Shown in pieces: positions 44,346 through 53,033 of a stretch of DNA of 64,000 bases. A model generated the notes under the pieces. The model made no database searches and was not told where the DNA came from. It worked only from the letters and a program-made list of their open reading frames with translations. The DNA is taken from assembly GCF_052156535.1 (NCBI RefSeq), contig NZ_JBQKUP010000032.1, positions 62,001 through 126,000 of the forward strand, given 5' to 3'. The position numbers were made by a program, and so were the translations under genes. The number at the start of each line of letters is the position of its first letter. Position 1 is the first letter of the stretch. This DNA is from Nitrospira_E sp052156535. Lineage in GTDB: Bacteria; Nitrospirota; Nitrospiria; Nitrospirales; UBA8639.

Positions 44346-45158
44346 TTACACCATTCTGGCGAGTGTCAGCCCATACACCGGGCCTGAGCCGGCACGCCGA
44401 AGCGTCTTGGCGCATTCATGCAGGGTTGTGCCAGTGGTTAAGACATCGTCCACCAATAAAATCCGTTTGCCTTTGATACGGGCCGGCTTGGGGACAGAAA
44501 AAGCCCGACGCAGATTCGTGAGTCGCTCCTTCCTTGATAAGGAGGTTTGGGGGACTGTGGGACGAATCCGGAGTAAACACGCCAGGAAAAGAGGAATCCC
44601 CAGGTGGTGACTCAGTTGGTTTGCGAGCAGCAGGGATTGATTGTATTCACGTTCTCGTAAGCGTTGCGGATGAAGGGGGACGGGAATGATGGCATCTACG
44701 GTTGGTAAAGCGGGCAACGCTCCAACCATGACTTGGGCGAGTGGTTGAGTCAAGGACAGTTTTCCCCGGTATTTGAACAGCGTAATGGCTTCTTTCAGTG
44801 GGGGTTGGTAGGGAAAGAGGCTCCAGATTTGCGTAAGAGCCATTGGTCGTGCGCGGCAGGCTCCGCACTGATGAGTGGGACTATGTAATAGGGCAATGGG
44901 GGAGGCAAAAGGGCGTCCACATCGCGGACAAACCGGGCCTGGAATTGGTTTGAGCCTATCCCAACACCGGCGGCAAAAAAAGGGAACGGGATCGTCCTCC
45001 AAGGGATTCTGACAACCGGCACATGCGGTGGGAAAAATGACATGCAGGAGCCTTTGGAGTAGACGTGTCATGGTAAATAGTGGAGCAACGGAGGCGAACT
45101 TTCCGGGCTGATGGCAACCGGGAAAGAAACCTAATATTCGTGGGGCGTCTTGGTCCAT
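44346..45158 (-). CDS. ComF-family phosphoribosyltransferase-like protein
   Basis: A 270-residue protein related to competence protein ComF/GntX. An N-terminal double zinc ribbon (about 45-105: CAGCQNPL, CRRC, CPRCGRPF, CGACRARP) is followed by a type I phosphoribosyltransferase domain with the PRPP loop ILLVDDVLTTGTTL and the DAIIPVPLHPQRLRERGYN-like block IIPVPLHPQRLREREYNQS. It takes part in DNA uptake in competent bacteria. The start at 45158 is uncertain; an ATG at 45071 would remove 29 residues. The gene ends exactly at a repeat. Confidence 0.9.
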   Translation of the reverse strand: MDQDAPRILGFFPGCHQPGKFASVAPLFTMTRLLQRLLHVIFPTACAGCQNPLEDDPVPFFCRRCWDRLKPIPGPVCPRCGRPFASPIALLHSPTHQCGACRARPMALTQIWSLFPYQPPLKEAITLFKYRGKLSLTQPLAQVMVGALPALPTVDAIIPVPLHPQRLREREYNQSLLLANQLSHHLGIPLFLACLLRIRPTVPQTSLSRKERLTNLRRAFSVPKPARIKGKRILLVDDVLTTGTTLHECAKTLRRAGSGPVYGLTLARMV

Positions 45159-45243
45159 TTACCTTCGTTATGATATAGGAGAGATAGTGAATATGCCATG
45201 ATTCAAGAGCGTAACTAAGGGCAGAAATTTCTGATAGGTTCAC

Positions 45244-45906
45244 GTGATTCAGTTTCAACATGTCTATAAGGAATATCAGCGCGGACCCACTTCGGTCGTG
45301 GCGCTACGGGATGTCTGTGTGGAAATTCAGCAGGGAGAATTTTGTGCGCTCATGGGACCCAGCGGGAGTGGAAAAAGCACGCTATTTCATTTGGTGGCCG
45401 GGCTGGACTGGGTGACCTCTGGAGATATCCTGCTGGATGGGCGTTCCTGTCTGGGGTTTGGTGATCAGGAATGGACCCGATGGCGTCGGGAGGAGGTGGG
45501 GGTCGTATTTCAGGCTTTCCATCTGATCCCGGGATTGACGATCGAAGAAAACGTGGCGCTTCCCTTGCGTTTACGAGGTGAGGAATCCGGAACGATCCGA
45601 ACTCGGACCGCTGACATGCTGGAGCGGGTAGGGATGAGTCATCGGCTGGGTCACCGGTCGCATGAATTATCCGGAGGAGAACAGCAGCGGGTAGCGCTTG
45701 CCAGGGCCTTCGGCCATCGCCCCCGACTGATTGTGGCCGATGAACCCACCGGCAATTTGGATGGTGAAACCGGAGAGAAGATTGTGTCGTTGCTGCGCCA
45801 ATGTGCCAAGGAATTTGGCCAGACGGTGCTCTTGGCCACCCATTCATTGCGCGCCGCTCAGGCGGCGGATCGGATCATCGCGATTCGAGACGGACAATTG
45901 GAGTAA
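45244..45906 (+). CDS. ABC transporter ATP-binding protein (LolD/MacB type)
   Basis: A 220-residue ATPase with Walker A MGPSGSGKST near residue 37-46, Q-loop VVFQAFHLIPGLTIEEN, signature HELSGGEQQRVALARA and Walker B LIVADEPTGNLD. The sequence is typical of the MacB/LolD class that pairs with FtsX-like permeases. Its likely partner, the permease at 47305, lies 1.4 kb away, with pyrD and an opposite-strand regulator between. The GTG at 45244 is the start. Confidence 0.92.
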   Translation: MIQFQHVYKEYQRGPTSVVALRDVCVEIQQGEFCALMGPSGSGKSTLFHLVAGLDWVTSGDILLDGRSCLGFGDQEWTRWRREEVGVVFQAFHLIPGLTIEENVALPLRLRGEESGTIRTRTADMLERVGMSHRLGHRSHELSGGEQQRVALARAFGHRPRLIVADEPTGNLDGETGEKIVSLLRQCAKEFGQTVLLATHSLRAAQAADRIIAIRDGQLE

Positions 45907-45912
45907 TACGAA

Positions 45913-46842
45913 ATGGATCTTTCAACAGTAATTGCCGGTGTCTCGTTTCCTTTTGGTGTTATGAACGCGTCAGGAGCCTTGTGCGTGACACCTGAAGAGC
46001 TGGAGGCCCTAGGCATGTCCCATGCCGGTGCGATTGTAACCAAATCGATGACGCCGCTAGCCCGTGAGGGGAATCCTCTACCGAGGTATGTGGCGTTCGA
46101 CGGCGGCTCGATCAATTCAATGGGACTTCCCAATTTAGGATTTCCCGTCTACGCGAAACTCATTCCAGAGTTGAAGCGGTTTGGGAAACCCGTCATCGCC
46201 AGTCTGGCCGGTCTTCATCCCGATGATTTCCTAGAAGGGGCCAAGGCCTTGGAGATCGCTCGACCGGATTTGGTAGAAGTGAATTTGTCGTGTCCCAATA
46301 TTCCCGGTAAGCCACAGATCGGCTATGACTTTGAGGAAACGGAACGGTTATTAACAGAAATTCGTGCGTTGCTGACGGTGCCGTACGGAGTGAAACTCCC
46401 GCCCTACTTTGATCCGATCCATCATCAGAAAATTGCCGAGGTGCTTCAGCGAAGCGGGGTGGCCTTTGTGACGGTCATCAATTCAGTTGGGAATACGCTG
46501 GTGGTCGATCCGGAAAAAGAAACGGTGATAATTAAACCCAAGGGTGGATTTGGTGGGTTGGGTGGACGAATCATTAAGCCTGTGGCCCTGGCCAATGTTC
46601 GCGCGTTTTGGAAGATCTGGGGCGATCAGATTCCTATTATCGGCACAGGTGGGGTGGAACATGGTGTGGATGTGTTCGAGCATGTGTTGTGTGGCGCCTC
46701 GGCGGTTCAGATAGGCACCGTGCTGGTTGAGAAAGGTTGTGAAGTGTTTGCAAGGCTCGAAGGGGAGATTGCCGATTGCCTGAAACGAAAAGGTTATCCG
46801 TCATTGATGGCGTGTCGAGGGAAATTACGGGAGATGGATTGA
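45913..46842 (+). CDS. pyrD: Dihydroorotate dehydrogenase, class 1A-like
   Basis: This FMN barrel enzyme oxidises dihydroorotate to orotate in pyrimidine synthesis. The 309-residue protein has VNLSCPNIPGKPQIGYDF with catalytic Cys127, KLPPYFD, NSVGNTLVVD, GGLGGRIIKPVALANVRAF and IIGTGGVEHGVDVFEHVLCGA. A catalytic Cys and these blocks fit the soluble class 1A, which uses fumarate as acceptor, rather than the quinone-linked class 2 (Ser). No pyrK gene is adjacent, which argues against class 1B. It begins six bases after the ABC ATPase gene. Confidence 0.9.
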   Translation: MDLSTVIAGVSFPFGVMNASGALCVTPEELEALGMSHAGAIVTKSMTPLAREGNPLPRYVAFDGGSINSMGLPNLGFPVYAKLIPELKRFGKPVIASLAGLHPDDFLEGAKALEIARPDLVEVNLSCPNIPGKPQIGYDFEETERLLTEIRALLTVPYGVKLPPYFDPIHHQKIAEVLQRSGVAFVTVINSVGNTLVVDPEKETVIIKPKGGFGGLGGRIIKPVALANVRAFWKIWGDQIPIIGTGGVEHGVDVFEHVLCGASAVQIGTVLVEKGCEVFARLEGEIADCLKRKGYPSLMACRGKLREMD

Positions 46843-46855
46843 AGAGAAATGCGAT

Positions 46856-46893
46856 TGAACGCCTTCACAGGGTAAAGTCAATATAGGCGTTCA
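46856..46893 (+). terminator. Inverted repeat between pyrD and the LuxR-type gene
   Basis: TGAACGCCT (46856-46864) and AGGCGTTCA (46885-46893) pair perfectly over nine bases with a 20-base loop, and TTTTT follows shortly after. It may end pyrD transcription, or the converging gene's transcript. Confidence 0.4.
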
Positions 46894-46941
46894 GCTGCGT
46901 TTTTCAACGCTTAAATAACAGGCCAGGTCGAGACATGTCTC

Positions 46942-47232
46942 TCAGGTCTTGGGTGTCGGAGTCGTCGGGCCTTGGGGGATGATACGAAGCGCAATGGCTT
47001 GCCGGAGTAATTGGGCCACGTTTCTGACCCGTAACCTGCGCATCAAATTGAAGCGGTGGACTTCAACCGTTCGCACGCTAATGTCAAGCTTTTCACCAAT
47101 TTCACGATTGGTAAATCCTTGAGCCACCAGGCTCAGGATTTCCTTTTGCCGAGCGGTGAGAGATTGTCCCTCGGAATTTGATTCCAAGAGTTCTTCTGTT
47201 GATTCCGATTCAGTCACTTTCTCTTTTGGCAT
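46942..47232 (-). CDS. LuxR/GerE-type DNA-binding protein without receiver
   Basis: A 96-residue protein almost filled by a GerE helix-turn-helix: LTARQKEILSLVAQGFTNREIGEKLDISVRTVEVHR and then the recognition helix and LRVRNVAQLLRQAI. There is no receiver or ligand domain, so it probably acts as a constitutive or protein-controlled regulator. It lies opposite to its neighbours, between pyrD and the FtsX-type permease, and shares a 72-base divergent promoter region with the latter. The start is ATG at 47232; a GTG at 47250 is possible. Confidence 0.87.
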   Translation of the reverse strand: MPKEKVTESESTEELLESNSEGQSLTARQKEILSLVAQGFTNREIGEKLDISVRTVEVHRFNLMRRLRVRNVAQLLRQAIALRIIPQGPTTPTPKT

Positions 47233-47304
47233 GTTGAGTCCGTGCCCCACGCATAATTTTCTAGTTGTTTTAACATACGTCCATTACTTCCGACAACCGT
47301 TCCC

Positions 47305-49881
47305 ATGATACGAATTCTTCTTCTATTGGTCCTTGACCATGTGCGCCATCGGCCCTTCCGAGCCTTTCTCACAGCGGTCGGGGTGGCGATCGGGGTTTCG
47401 GCCTGGTTGGCCATTCGCCTGGCCAATGGCGCAGTGTATCAATCCTTTGAGGATTCGGTGGAGTCTGTTGTTGGAAAGGCGTCCATCACCCTATCACGCG
47501 GGTCGGAGGGGATGGATGAGTCCATTATCGAGGAAATTCAACGTTTTCCCGGTGTCCAATCGGCTCAGCCTGCTCTGAAAATTGAGTCTGTGATCCAGGA
47601 AGGCCCCTCCACGGGTCTCACGCTCGTGATTTGGGGAGTCGATCTTCTGGAATTTGAGGAGGTTAGGCCATCAGGGGATTCGACAAATGCGATCACGGAT
47701 AATCAGTGGAAGCAGTTTTTTTCGCCGAAGACGGTCTTTTTGGGGGAAGAGTTTGCCGGGGAATTAGGGGTGACCGAAGGGCAGACGCTGACTGTGACGA
47801 GTCAGGGCAATTCCCATGATCTGATCGTGGGGGGTCTGTTGAGATCCTCCGATGCCCTTCTCCAGGGCACCAAACGACAGGCGATCATGGATATTGCTGC
47901 TGCCCAATGGGAGTTCAATTGGTTGGGGCGTCTACATTCCATTGCGGTCGTTTCTGACCCTGGCGTGTCGGGGGCGACCCTCATCCAAGCTTTGAAAACG
48001 GTGGTGCCGCCGGATATTCAAATCAATCAATCCTCGCGACGGACGGAGCAAGTGGAATCGATGTTGAAAGCCTTCCAGTTTAATCTCACCATGCTCAGTG
48101 GAATTGCGCTGTTAGTGGGAGTGTTTCTGGTTTATAACACGATGGCATTTTCGGTGGCCCATCATCGCCGGGAGATTGGCATTCTTCGGGCACTCGGCAT
48201 GGAACGGCGAGCCATCACGAGATTGTTTCTCTTGGAGTCGGGTCTGCTCGGCCTTGTGGGTGGAGTGTTGGGCTGCTGGTTCGGGGTCTTCCTGGCTGGG
48301 GGGTTGACGACGCTCATCGGGCAAAGTGTCGGTGAATTATATGGGGTCACGTCTTTGGCGGTGTCACAGGTTCATCCCTGGCTGTTACTGGAAGCGATAG
48401 GAATTGGGGTCGGGGTTTCTCTTCTGGGAGCGCTGCGCCCTTCCTGGGATGCCAGCACGATCGCCCCGGTTCAAGCCTTATCGGTAAGCCAATCGGAAGA
48501 TGAAGAAACTGGTACGTTTAGGAGGTCAGGGTGGATTGCGGTAATCGCCTTTGGTGGGAGTGCCGCCTTGAGTACCATGGCTCCCGTGGACGGTATTCCG
48601 ATCGGAGGGTATGCCGCGGCGTTTTGTCTTCTGGTGGGAGGAACGGCCCTGGGGCCTGTGCTCTGCGGAGTGGTGCATGAGTGGAAGAGAACATGGCAAA
48701 GCGGACGATGGGGCCTTCTTCCCTCCCTGGCGGCGGAACAAATAAGTCGCAATCCCGGTCGGACCAGTGTGACCATGGCCGCGATTGTCGTCGGTCTTGC
48801 CATTATGGTTGGGGTGGGCATCATGATCCAGAGTTTCCGGAATACGGTAGAAATCTGGATTGAGCAAACGATGCTGGCAGATATTATCGTGGCGCCGGTG
48901 TCCTGGCTAGGAGACCAAGAGGGCGAGAACGGCAAGCTTGGTCTGCCGTTGTCTCTAGTCAAGACGGTGATGACGGTCCAAGGGGTCGAGGCGGTTGATC
49001 CCTATTTGGAAACTACGGGGGAGGTTTCAGGGGAGTCGGTGTCCTTGGTCGCACGCGACATGGCCCTTCATGCCGCGCGCAGCCAATATCTGTTTGAGAC
49101 AGGTGAATCCACTTCTGTCTTACAAGAAACGATTGAAGGTGAGGGCGTGATTGTGTCTGAAGTGTTAGCCGGGCGGTTGGGATTGGCGGTAGGTAGGCAT
49201 ATTGAAGTGAGGACCCCTTCAGGACAACAGGCATTTCCTGTTAAAGGTATATTTTATGATTATGCCACCGATGGTGGAAAAGTGGTTATGGACGACCAAC
49301 TCTTTCGTCGGTATTGGGGGGAGTCTGATGCAACCGTCTTTGCGGTCTATCTCAAGGCCGGTCAGGCGCTGCCGGTCGTGCGACGTGAGATCGAACAGGT
49401 ATTGAAAAACGATATCCCCGTCGTCACGATCAGTAACGGGGAATTGAAAACCGAGATTCTGGAGATTTTTGATCGCACGTTTCGCGTCACCTATGTGTTG
49501 GAGTTGATTGCCCTGAGCGTGGCGGTGCTGGGAATTATCAATACCCTCATGACCGCCATCACCGAACGTCGTCGGGAACTGGCCACGTTGCGATCGTTGG
49601 GCATGAGTCGCCGGCAAATCCAAGGCCTGATCTTCTGGGAATCCTGCTATGTGGCCGGATTGGGTGCCGGTCTGGGCATTCTGGTGGGCCTGGCGCTGTC
49701 GGTACTGTTAATCAACGTGATCAATAAGCAATCATTTGGCTGGACCATTCAGTTCACCCTGCAATTAGAAACGTTGGGGATGGCCGTCCTGGTGGCGCTG
49801 TTGGCCGCATTGCTGGGGGCGTGGGGGCCGGCCAGGTGGGCCAGTCGGCAGGTTATCGCCGAGGATTTACGGTATGAATGA
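47305..49881 (+). CDS. ABC transporter permease with two FtsX domains
   Basis: An 858-residue membrane protein with two FtsX domains. The first half has an N-terminal helix (about 5-27), a large periplasmic MacB-PCD-like domain and a helix bundle with VAHHRREIGILRALGM; the second repeats this, with TAITERRRELATLRSLGMSRRQIQ near the C-terminus. It suits lipoprotein export or outer-membrane transport of the LolCE/MacB type. It probably works with the ATPase at 45244. Start is ATG at 47305. Confidence 0.92.
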   Translation: MIRILLLLVLDHVRHRPFRAFLTAVGVAIGVSAWLAIRLANGAVYQSFEDSVESVVGKASITLSRGSEGMDESIIEEIQRFPGVQSAQPALKIESVIQEGPSTGLTLVIWGVDLLEFEEVRPSGDSTNAITDNQWKQFFSPKTVFLGEEFAGELGVTEGQTLTVTSQGNSHDLIVGGLLRSSDALLQGTKRQAIMDIAAAQWEFNWLGRLHSIAVVSDPGVSGATLIQALKTVVPPDIQINQSSRRTEQVESMLKAFQFNLTMLSGIALLVGVFLVYNTMAFSVAHHRREIGILRALGMERRAITRLFLLESGLLGLVGGVLGCWFGVFLAGGLTTLIGQSVGELYGVTSLAVSQVHPWLLLEAIGIGVGVSLLGALRPSWDASTIAPVQALSVSQSEDEETGTFRRSGWIAVIAFGGSAALSTMAPVDGIPIGGYAAAFCLLVGGTALGPVLCGVVHEWKRTWQSGRWGLLPSLAAEQISRNPGRTSVTMAAIVVGLAIMVGVGIMIQSFRNTVEIWIEQTMLADIIVAPVSWLGDQEGENGKLGLPLSLVKTVMTVQGVEAVDPYLETTGEVSGESVSLVARDMALHAARSQYLFETGESTSVLQETIEGEGVIVSEVLAGRLGLAVGRHIEVRTPSGQQAFPVKGIFYDYATDGGKVVMDDQLFRRYWGESDATVFAVYLKAGQALPVVRREIEQVLKNDIPVVTISNGELKTEILEIFDRTFRVTYVLELIALSVAVLGIINTLMTAITERRRELATLRSLGMSRRQIQGLIFWESCYVAGLGAGLGILVGLALSVLLINVINKQSFGWTIQFTLQLETLGMAVLVALLAALLGAWGPARWASRQVIAEDLRYE

Positions 49882-50066
49882 ACATTGTGACCGTTGGGTT
49901 ACCTATTCAACCGTCTTTTTAAGCCGGTTTCGTTTTTAAGATAGCTTGTAATGGACGGTATAGATAGAGTCGTTTGTGCAATGGCTTGTTCAACTTTTTC
50001 TTTAAAAAATTCCGGCCCCTTCTTATTTTTTTGGCTAACTGGGTATAAGAAAAATATCATTGAGGG

Positions 50067-51797
50067 TTAAGGAATATTTTGGGCACAACGAAACCCAATA
50101 AACTCATGACTTACCTTCGGATCATTCATGGCTCGAACGGCTGATCGGGCATGCGCCGGACGATTATACCAGGACCCACCCCGCATGACCTTGCGCTCCC
50201 CGCTCATTGGCCCTTGAGGATTCTTTTGAGGACTGTTCAGGTAATAATCCTCGGCATACCAATCTGCAACCCATTCCCACACATTTCCGCTCATATCATG
50301 TAAACCCCAAGGATTCGCTTTGTACGTTTCAACAGGTGCTGTGCCAGCATAGCCATCATCATAGCCATCGGGTATCTGGTTTGATCCGAATGCATAAGTG
50401 AACGAGAGATCAGCGAAGTTTCCCACACGGCTGCCTGAACTTGGGGGAGGCTCATTACCCCACCAATATAGTGTGGAAGTACCAGCACGTGCGGAATATT
50501 CCCACTCAGCTTCTGTCGGGAGGCGCTTACCCACTCCCTCACAATATGCCCTTGCATCCTCCCAAGAGATGGATACTACCGGATGGTTGTCCCGAGCAGA
50601 TTCGAAAACCGATTGTTTTCCCGTTGGTTTTTGCCAATTGGCTCCTAAAATTTCTTTCCAAGCCATTCTAGGTGTCAATCCAAAGGCAGGTATAGAGATA
50701 TATCCCCAGGCCTTACCTTCTTTTTCGGCCCCCGTTTTATAGTCGTTTGTTTGAACAAATTGTCGAAATTGTTGATTTGTTACTTCATGCCTATCTATGT
50801 AAAAGTCATCAAGGGAAATCTGATGTTGCAAATGTTCATCAATGTCTCCCTCTCCCTTTCGCGAACCCATCCTAAATTCTCCTGCTTGCATCCAGACCAT
50901 CGGCGCACCATCTTTTCCTTTAATTTCCTTTGGTAAATTTTTGATTGGGTGTGACGTGGATTGGGTATACACAAACACAAATTCCCCCTGGGATCCACTC
51001 AAGGGAAATAACATAGGCTGCTGGGTATTGCCTCTCAGGTTGCTTTCCTGAAATACCCGATCCTCTACATAGGTATATAACTCCCCAACCGGAATAATGC
51101 CATCCTTATTTGCATCAGCTAAACGCTGTTCTCCGATAGCTTCCAGCACATAATGAGCAAATAATCCTTGCCCCCATTCCGATACCTCCAAGGCTGTTTG
51201 GGTGGCCGTCCCCGCCGTCATGAGCCAGCGTCCGGGTTCTTTGGTTATTTCCTTTAATTTGAGTTCCCCCATGTGATAAGAGCTCTTAGGTTGTCCGCCG
51301 ATGCCTGCAAAACAGGAGTCAATGAGAAATAACACATGTTTGGCCGGTAAAATGTTCGCGATTTCTCGAATCCGCCCCATACTAATTGCGGTCCCCGCTA
51401 AATCTCCCAGTTCTGTATCCACGGGGAGCAGATATCCACTAATTCCCCCACCAGGGACTTGCCAATCTTGCCCATGCCCAGAGAAATAAATGAGGACTTT
51501 ATCCTCTAATCCCACCCGTATCGGAAGATTGGTTCCTAATTCTGTTAAGATGGCTTTTCGTGTGGCCTTATCATTGTAGAGTGTAGTCACCGAAAACCCT
51601 TGACGTTCGAGCAATCCAGCCACTGCCACTGCATCTGAGACGGCATAGTTCAATCTGTTGATCCCTATGGCATAATCGTTAATTCCGATCACGACCGCCC
51701 ACGATCTTTCCTTCTCGGCATGGGCAACCTTTGTGAAATCAGTGGGAGAAACCAATACACAAAGGAGAACTAGGCAAGGGAAGAGAAAAAGTTTCAT
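50067..51797 (-). CDS. Exported caspase-like peptidase fused to an FGE-like domain
   Basis: A 576-residue protein. A signal peptide ends near VAHA (26). A caspase-like (peptidase C14) domain spans about 30-280, with the catalytic His108 in VLIYFSGHGQD and Cys162 in LFLIDSCFAG. An acidic loop DANKDGIIPVGEL (about 228-240) resembles an EF-hand-type calcium site. From about 297 to the end is an FGE/SUMF1-like domain: MVWMQAGEFRMGSRKGEGD, VGKRLPTEAEWEYSARAG, GLHDMSGNVWEWVADWY, MRGGSWYNRPAHARSAVRA and GFRCA. The stretch after GGS lacks the two Cys of catalytic FGE. The gene follows a small exported protein by about 108 bases. Confidence 0.88.
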   Translation of the reverse strand: MKLFLFPCLVLLCVLVSPTDFTKVAHAEKERSWAVVIGINDYAIGINRLNYAVSDAVAVAGLLERQGFSVTTLYNDKATRKAILTELGTNLPIRVGLEDKVLIYFSGHGQDWQVPGGGISGYLLPVDTELGDLAGTAISMGRIREIANILPAKHVLFLIDSCFAGIGGQPKSSYHMGELKLKEITKEPGRWLMTAGTATQTALEVSEWGQGLFAHYVLEAIGEQRLADANKDGIIPVGELYTYVEDRVFQESNLRGNTQQPMLFPLSGSQGEFVFVYTQSTSHPIKNLPKEIKGKDGAPMVWMQAGEFRMGSRKGEGDIDEHLQHQISLDDFYIDRHEVTNQQFRQFVQTNDYKTGAEKEGKAWGYISIPAFGLTPRMAWKEILGANWQKPTGKQSVFESARDNHPVVSISWEDARAYCEGVGKRLPTEAEWEYSARAGTSTLYWWGNEPPPSSGSRVGNFADLSFTYAFGSNQIPDGYDDGYAGTAPVETYKANPWGLHDMSGNVWEWVADWYAEDYYLNSPQKNPQGPMSGERKVMRGGSWYNRPAHARSAVRAMNDPKVSHEFIGFRCAQNIP

Positions 51798-51905
51798 GAA
51801 TCAATCTCAAAATTGCTTTGTGAAGGGAAGAGAATCATTTAGAATTCTTTGACTGGTGGTATTGTCCCCTTCAATCTCACCTGAAAATAACTCTCCCTCA
51901 TGCAT

Positions 51906-52406
51906 CTATTTATCCAGTTTGCTCATAAATCCCTCAAGCACGGTCTTGAGGACTGCAATAGCGAGAGAGTCAGGCTGCTCTTTTTTAACTAAATCGATTG
52001 TTCCATCAGCTCTACGAATGAGTATATTGCCATCTAAATCACAATTACGCCTGATGTTGAGTTCTTCTCCCTTGGCATCAACTACTACCCCACATTGATT
52101 CAACTCTTTGACAGCCTTTACAACCGTTTCTGCTAAGACCGTTACCGCAGCTGTCCCGGCTAATACCAACCACACAACCGCCGGATTCCTGACACCGGGA
52201 TGGGTTTCCTCCACTTGTCCCACTTTTCCTCCACCCTTTTCCAAAGTGGTCCGTTGTTCCTCTAAAAAGGTTCGATCGGTCTCTTCCCAATTCTCCCACT
52301 TGAAAGGAACAGCAGTTTCGGCCTGGGCATTGCTCGTCCAGCTGCCGCTACTATTGAATACAATGACTACGACCAATCCCCACTCCAATATGCTTTTAAC
52401 CTTCAT
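51906..52406 (-). CDS. Small exported or membrane protein upstream of the caspase-FGE gene
   Basis: A 166-residue protein with a signal peptide ending near AQA (about 29), a charged region, one hydrophobic segment (about 77-97: VVWLVLAGTAAVTVLAE) and a small C-terminal domain with CGVVVDAKGEELNIRRNCDLDGNILIRRADG, where two Cys may form a disulfide. No family is recognised. AGGAG lies nine bases before the ATG at 52406. It is the first gene of a likely two-gene unit with the caspase-FGE gene. Confidence 0.65.
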   Translation of the reverse strand: MKVKSILEWGLVVVIVFNSSGSWTSNAQAETAVPFKWENWEETDRTFLEEQRTTLEKGGGKVGQVEETHPGVRNPAVVWLVLAGTAAVTVLAETVVKAVKELNQCGVVVDAKGEELNIRRNCDLDGNILIRRADGTIDLVKKEQPDSLAIAVLKTVLEGFMSKLDK

Positions 52407-52433
52407 GGTTCTCTTCTCCTGTCGCTTTAAAAA

Positions 52434-52460
52434 TTTTGTCGATACATGTTTTGTCGATAC
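52434..52460 (-). repeat. Direct repeats upstream of the small exported protein
   Basis: TTTTGTCGATAC occurs at 52434-52445 and again at 52449-52460, 15 bases apart (plus-strand reading), 28-54 bases before the start codon. The layout suits a tandem operator or a leader element. Confidence 0.45.
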
Positions 52461-53033
52461 TTTTTTTGGCAAGTCTAGTAAAATTAATCAATAAAATCAA
52501 AAGCCTTGATTTAACCTCTCACAAAGATCAATGTGGAATTTATCTGAGGTGCCTGGTCAACTTTCTTCACAAGACTTCCTAATCTCTGGTCGATCATGAC
52601 CTGCTCCCTATCAATCGCACGAGCCAACAAAGAGGAACTAGAAGTGAAACATCTATGTTGGGGCGGCTTTATCAAGTGGTTAAAATAAACCACTCTCGTT
52701 TGGTTCTTACTCCACTACCAGTAGATTTAACAAAAAAAAGCCTTTTCCCATTAGATCCCTGAACTTTATTTTATAAACGAGCACCGCCCCCGTGAGATTT
52801 ATTAAATTATAGTGTTGTCACTCATCATTCGGAAATTTGTGAATAAAAAATCATTCTTCCAAGCTGAGTTGAGGGAATAACCATGTCGAAGGAGCGCTCA
52901 GCAAGGTTCTAAACATGTTCTTTTGAAAGCCATAGCTGCAAGCTTATATACGGGCTACTTCTTGTTTTATTACCTCATTTGTGGTATTAAAATAGGAAGT
53001 TAACATCAAGGCCAATGGCCGAGAAAGGATTTT
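52461..53033. other. A+T-rich gene-free region
   Basis: About 570 bases, clearly richer in A+T than the flanks, between two divergent units. No gene, RNA or terminator is supported. It may carry promoters for both sides. Confidence 0.4.

Noticed and set aside
50067..51797. Diversity-generating retroelement target (FGE/C-type lectin end)
   Set aside because: No reverse transcriptase, template repeat or Asn-codon-rich variable region is evident in the window.
52461..53033. CRISPR array or attachment site in the A+T-rich gap
   Set aside because: No regularly spaced repeats, no tRNA edge and no flanking direct repeats could be seen.
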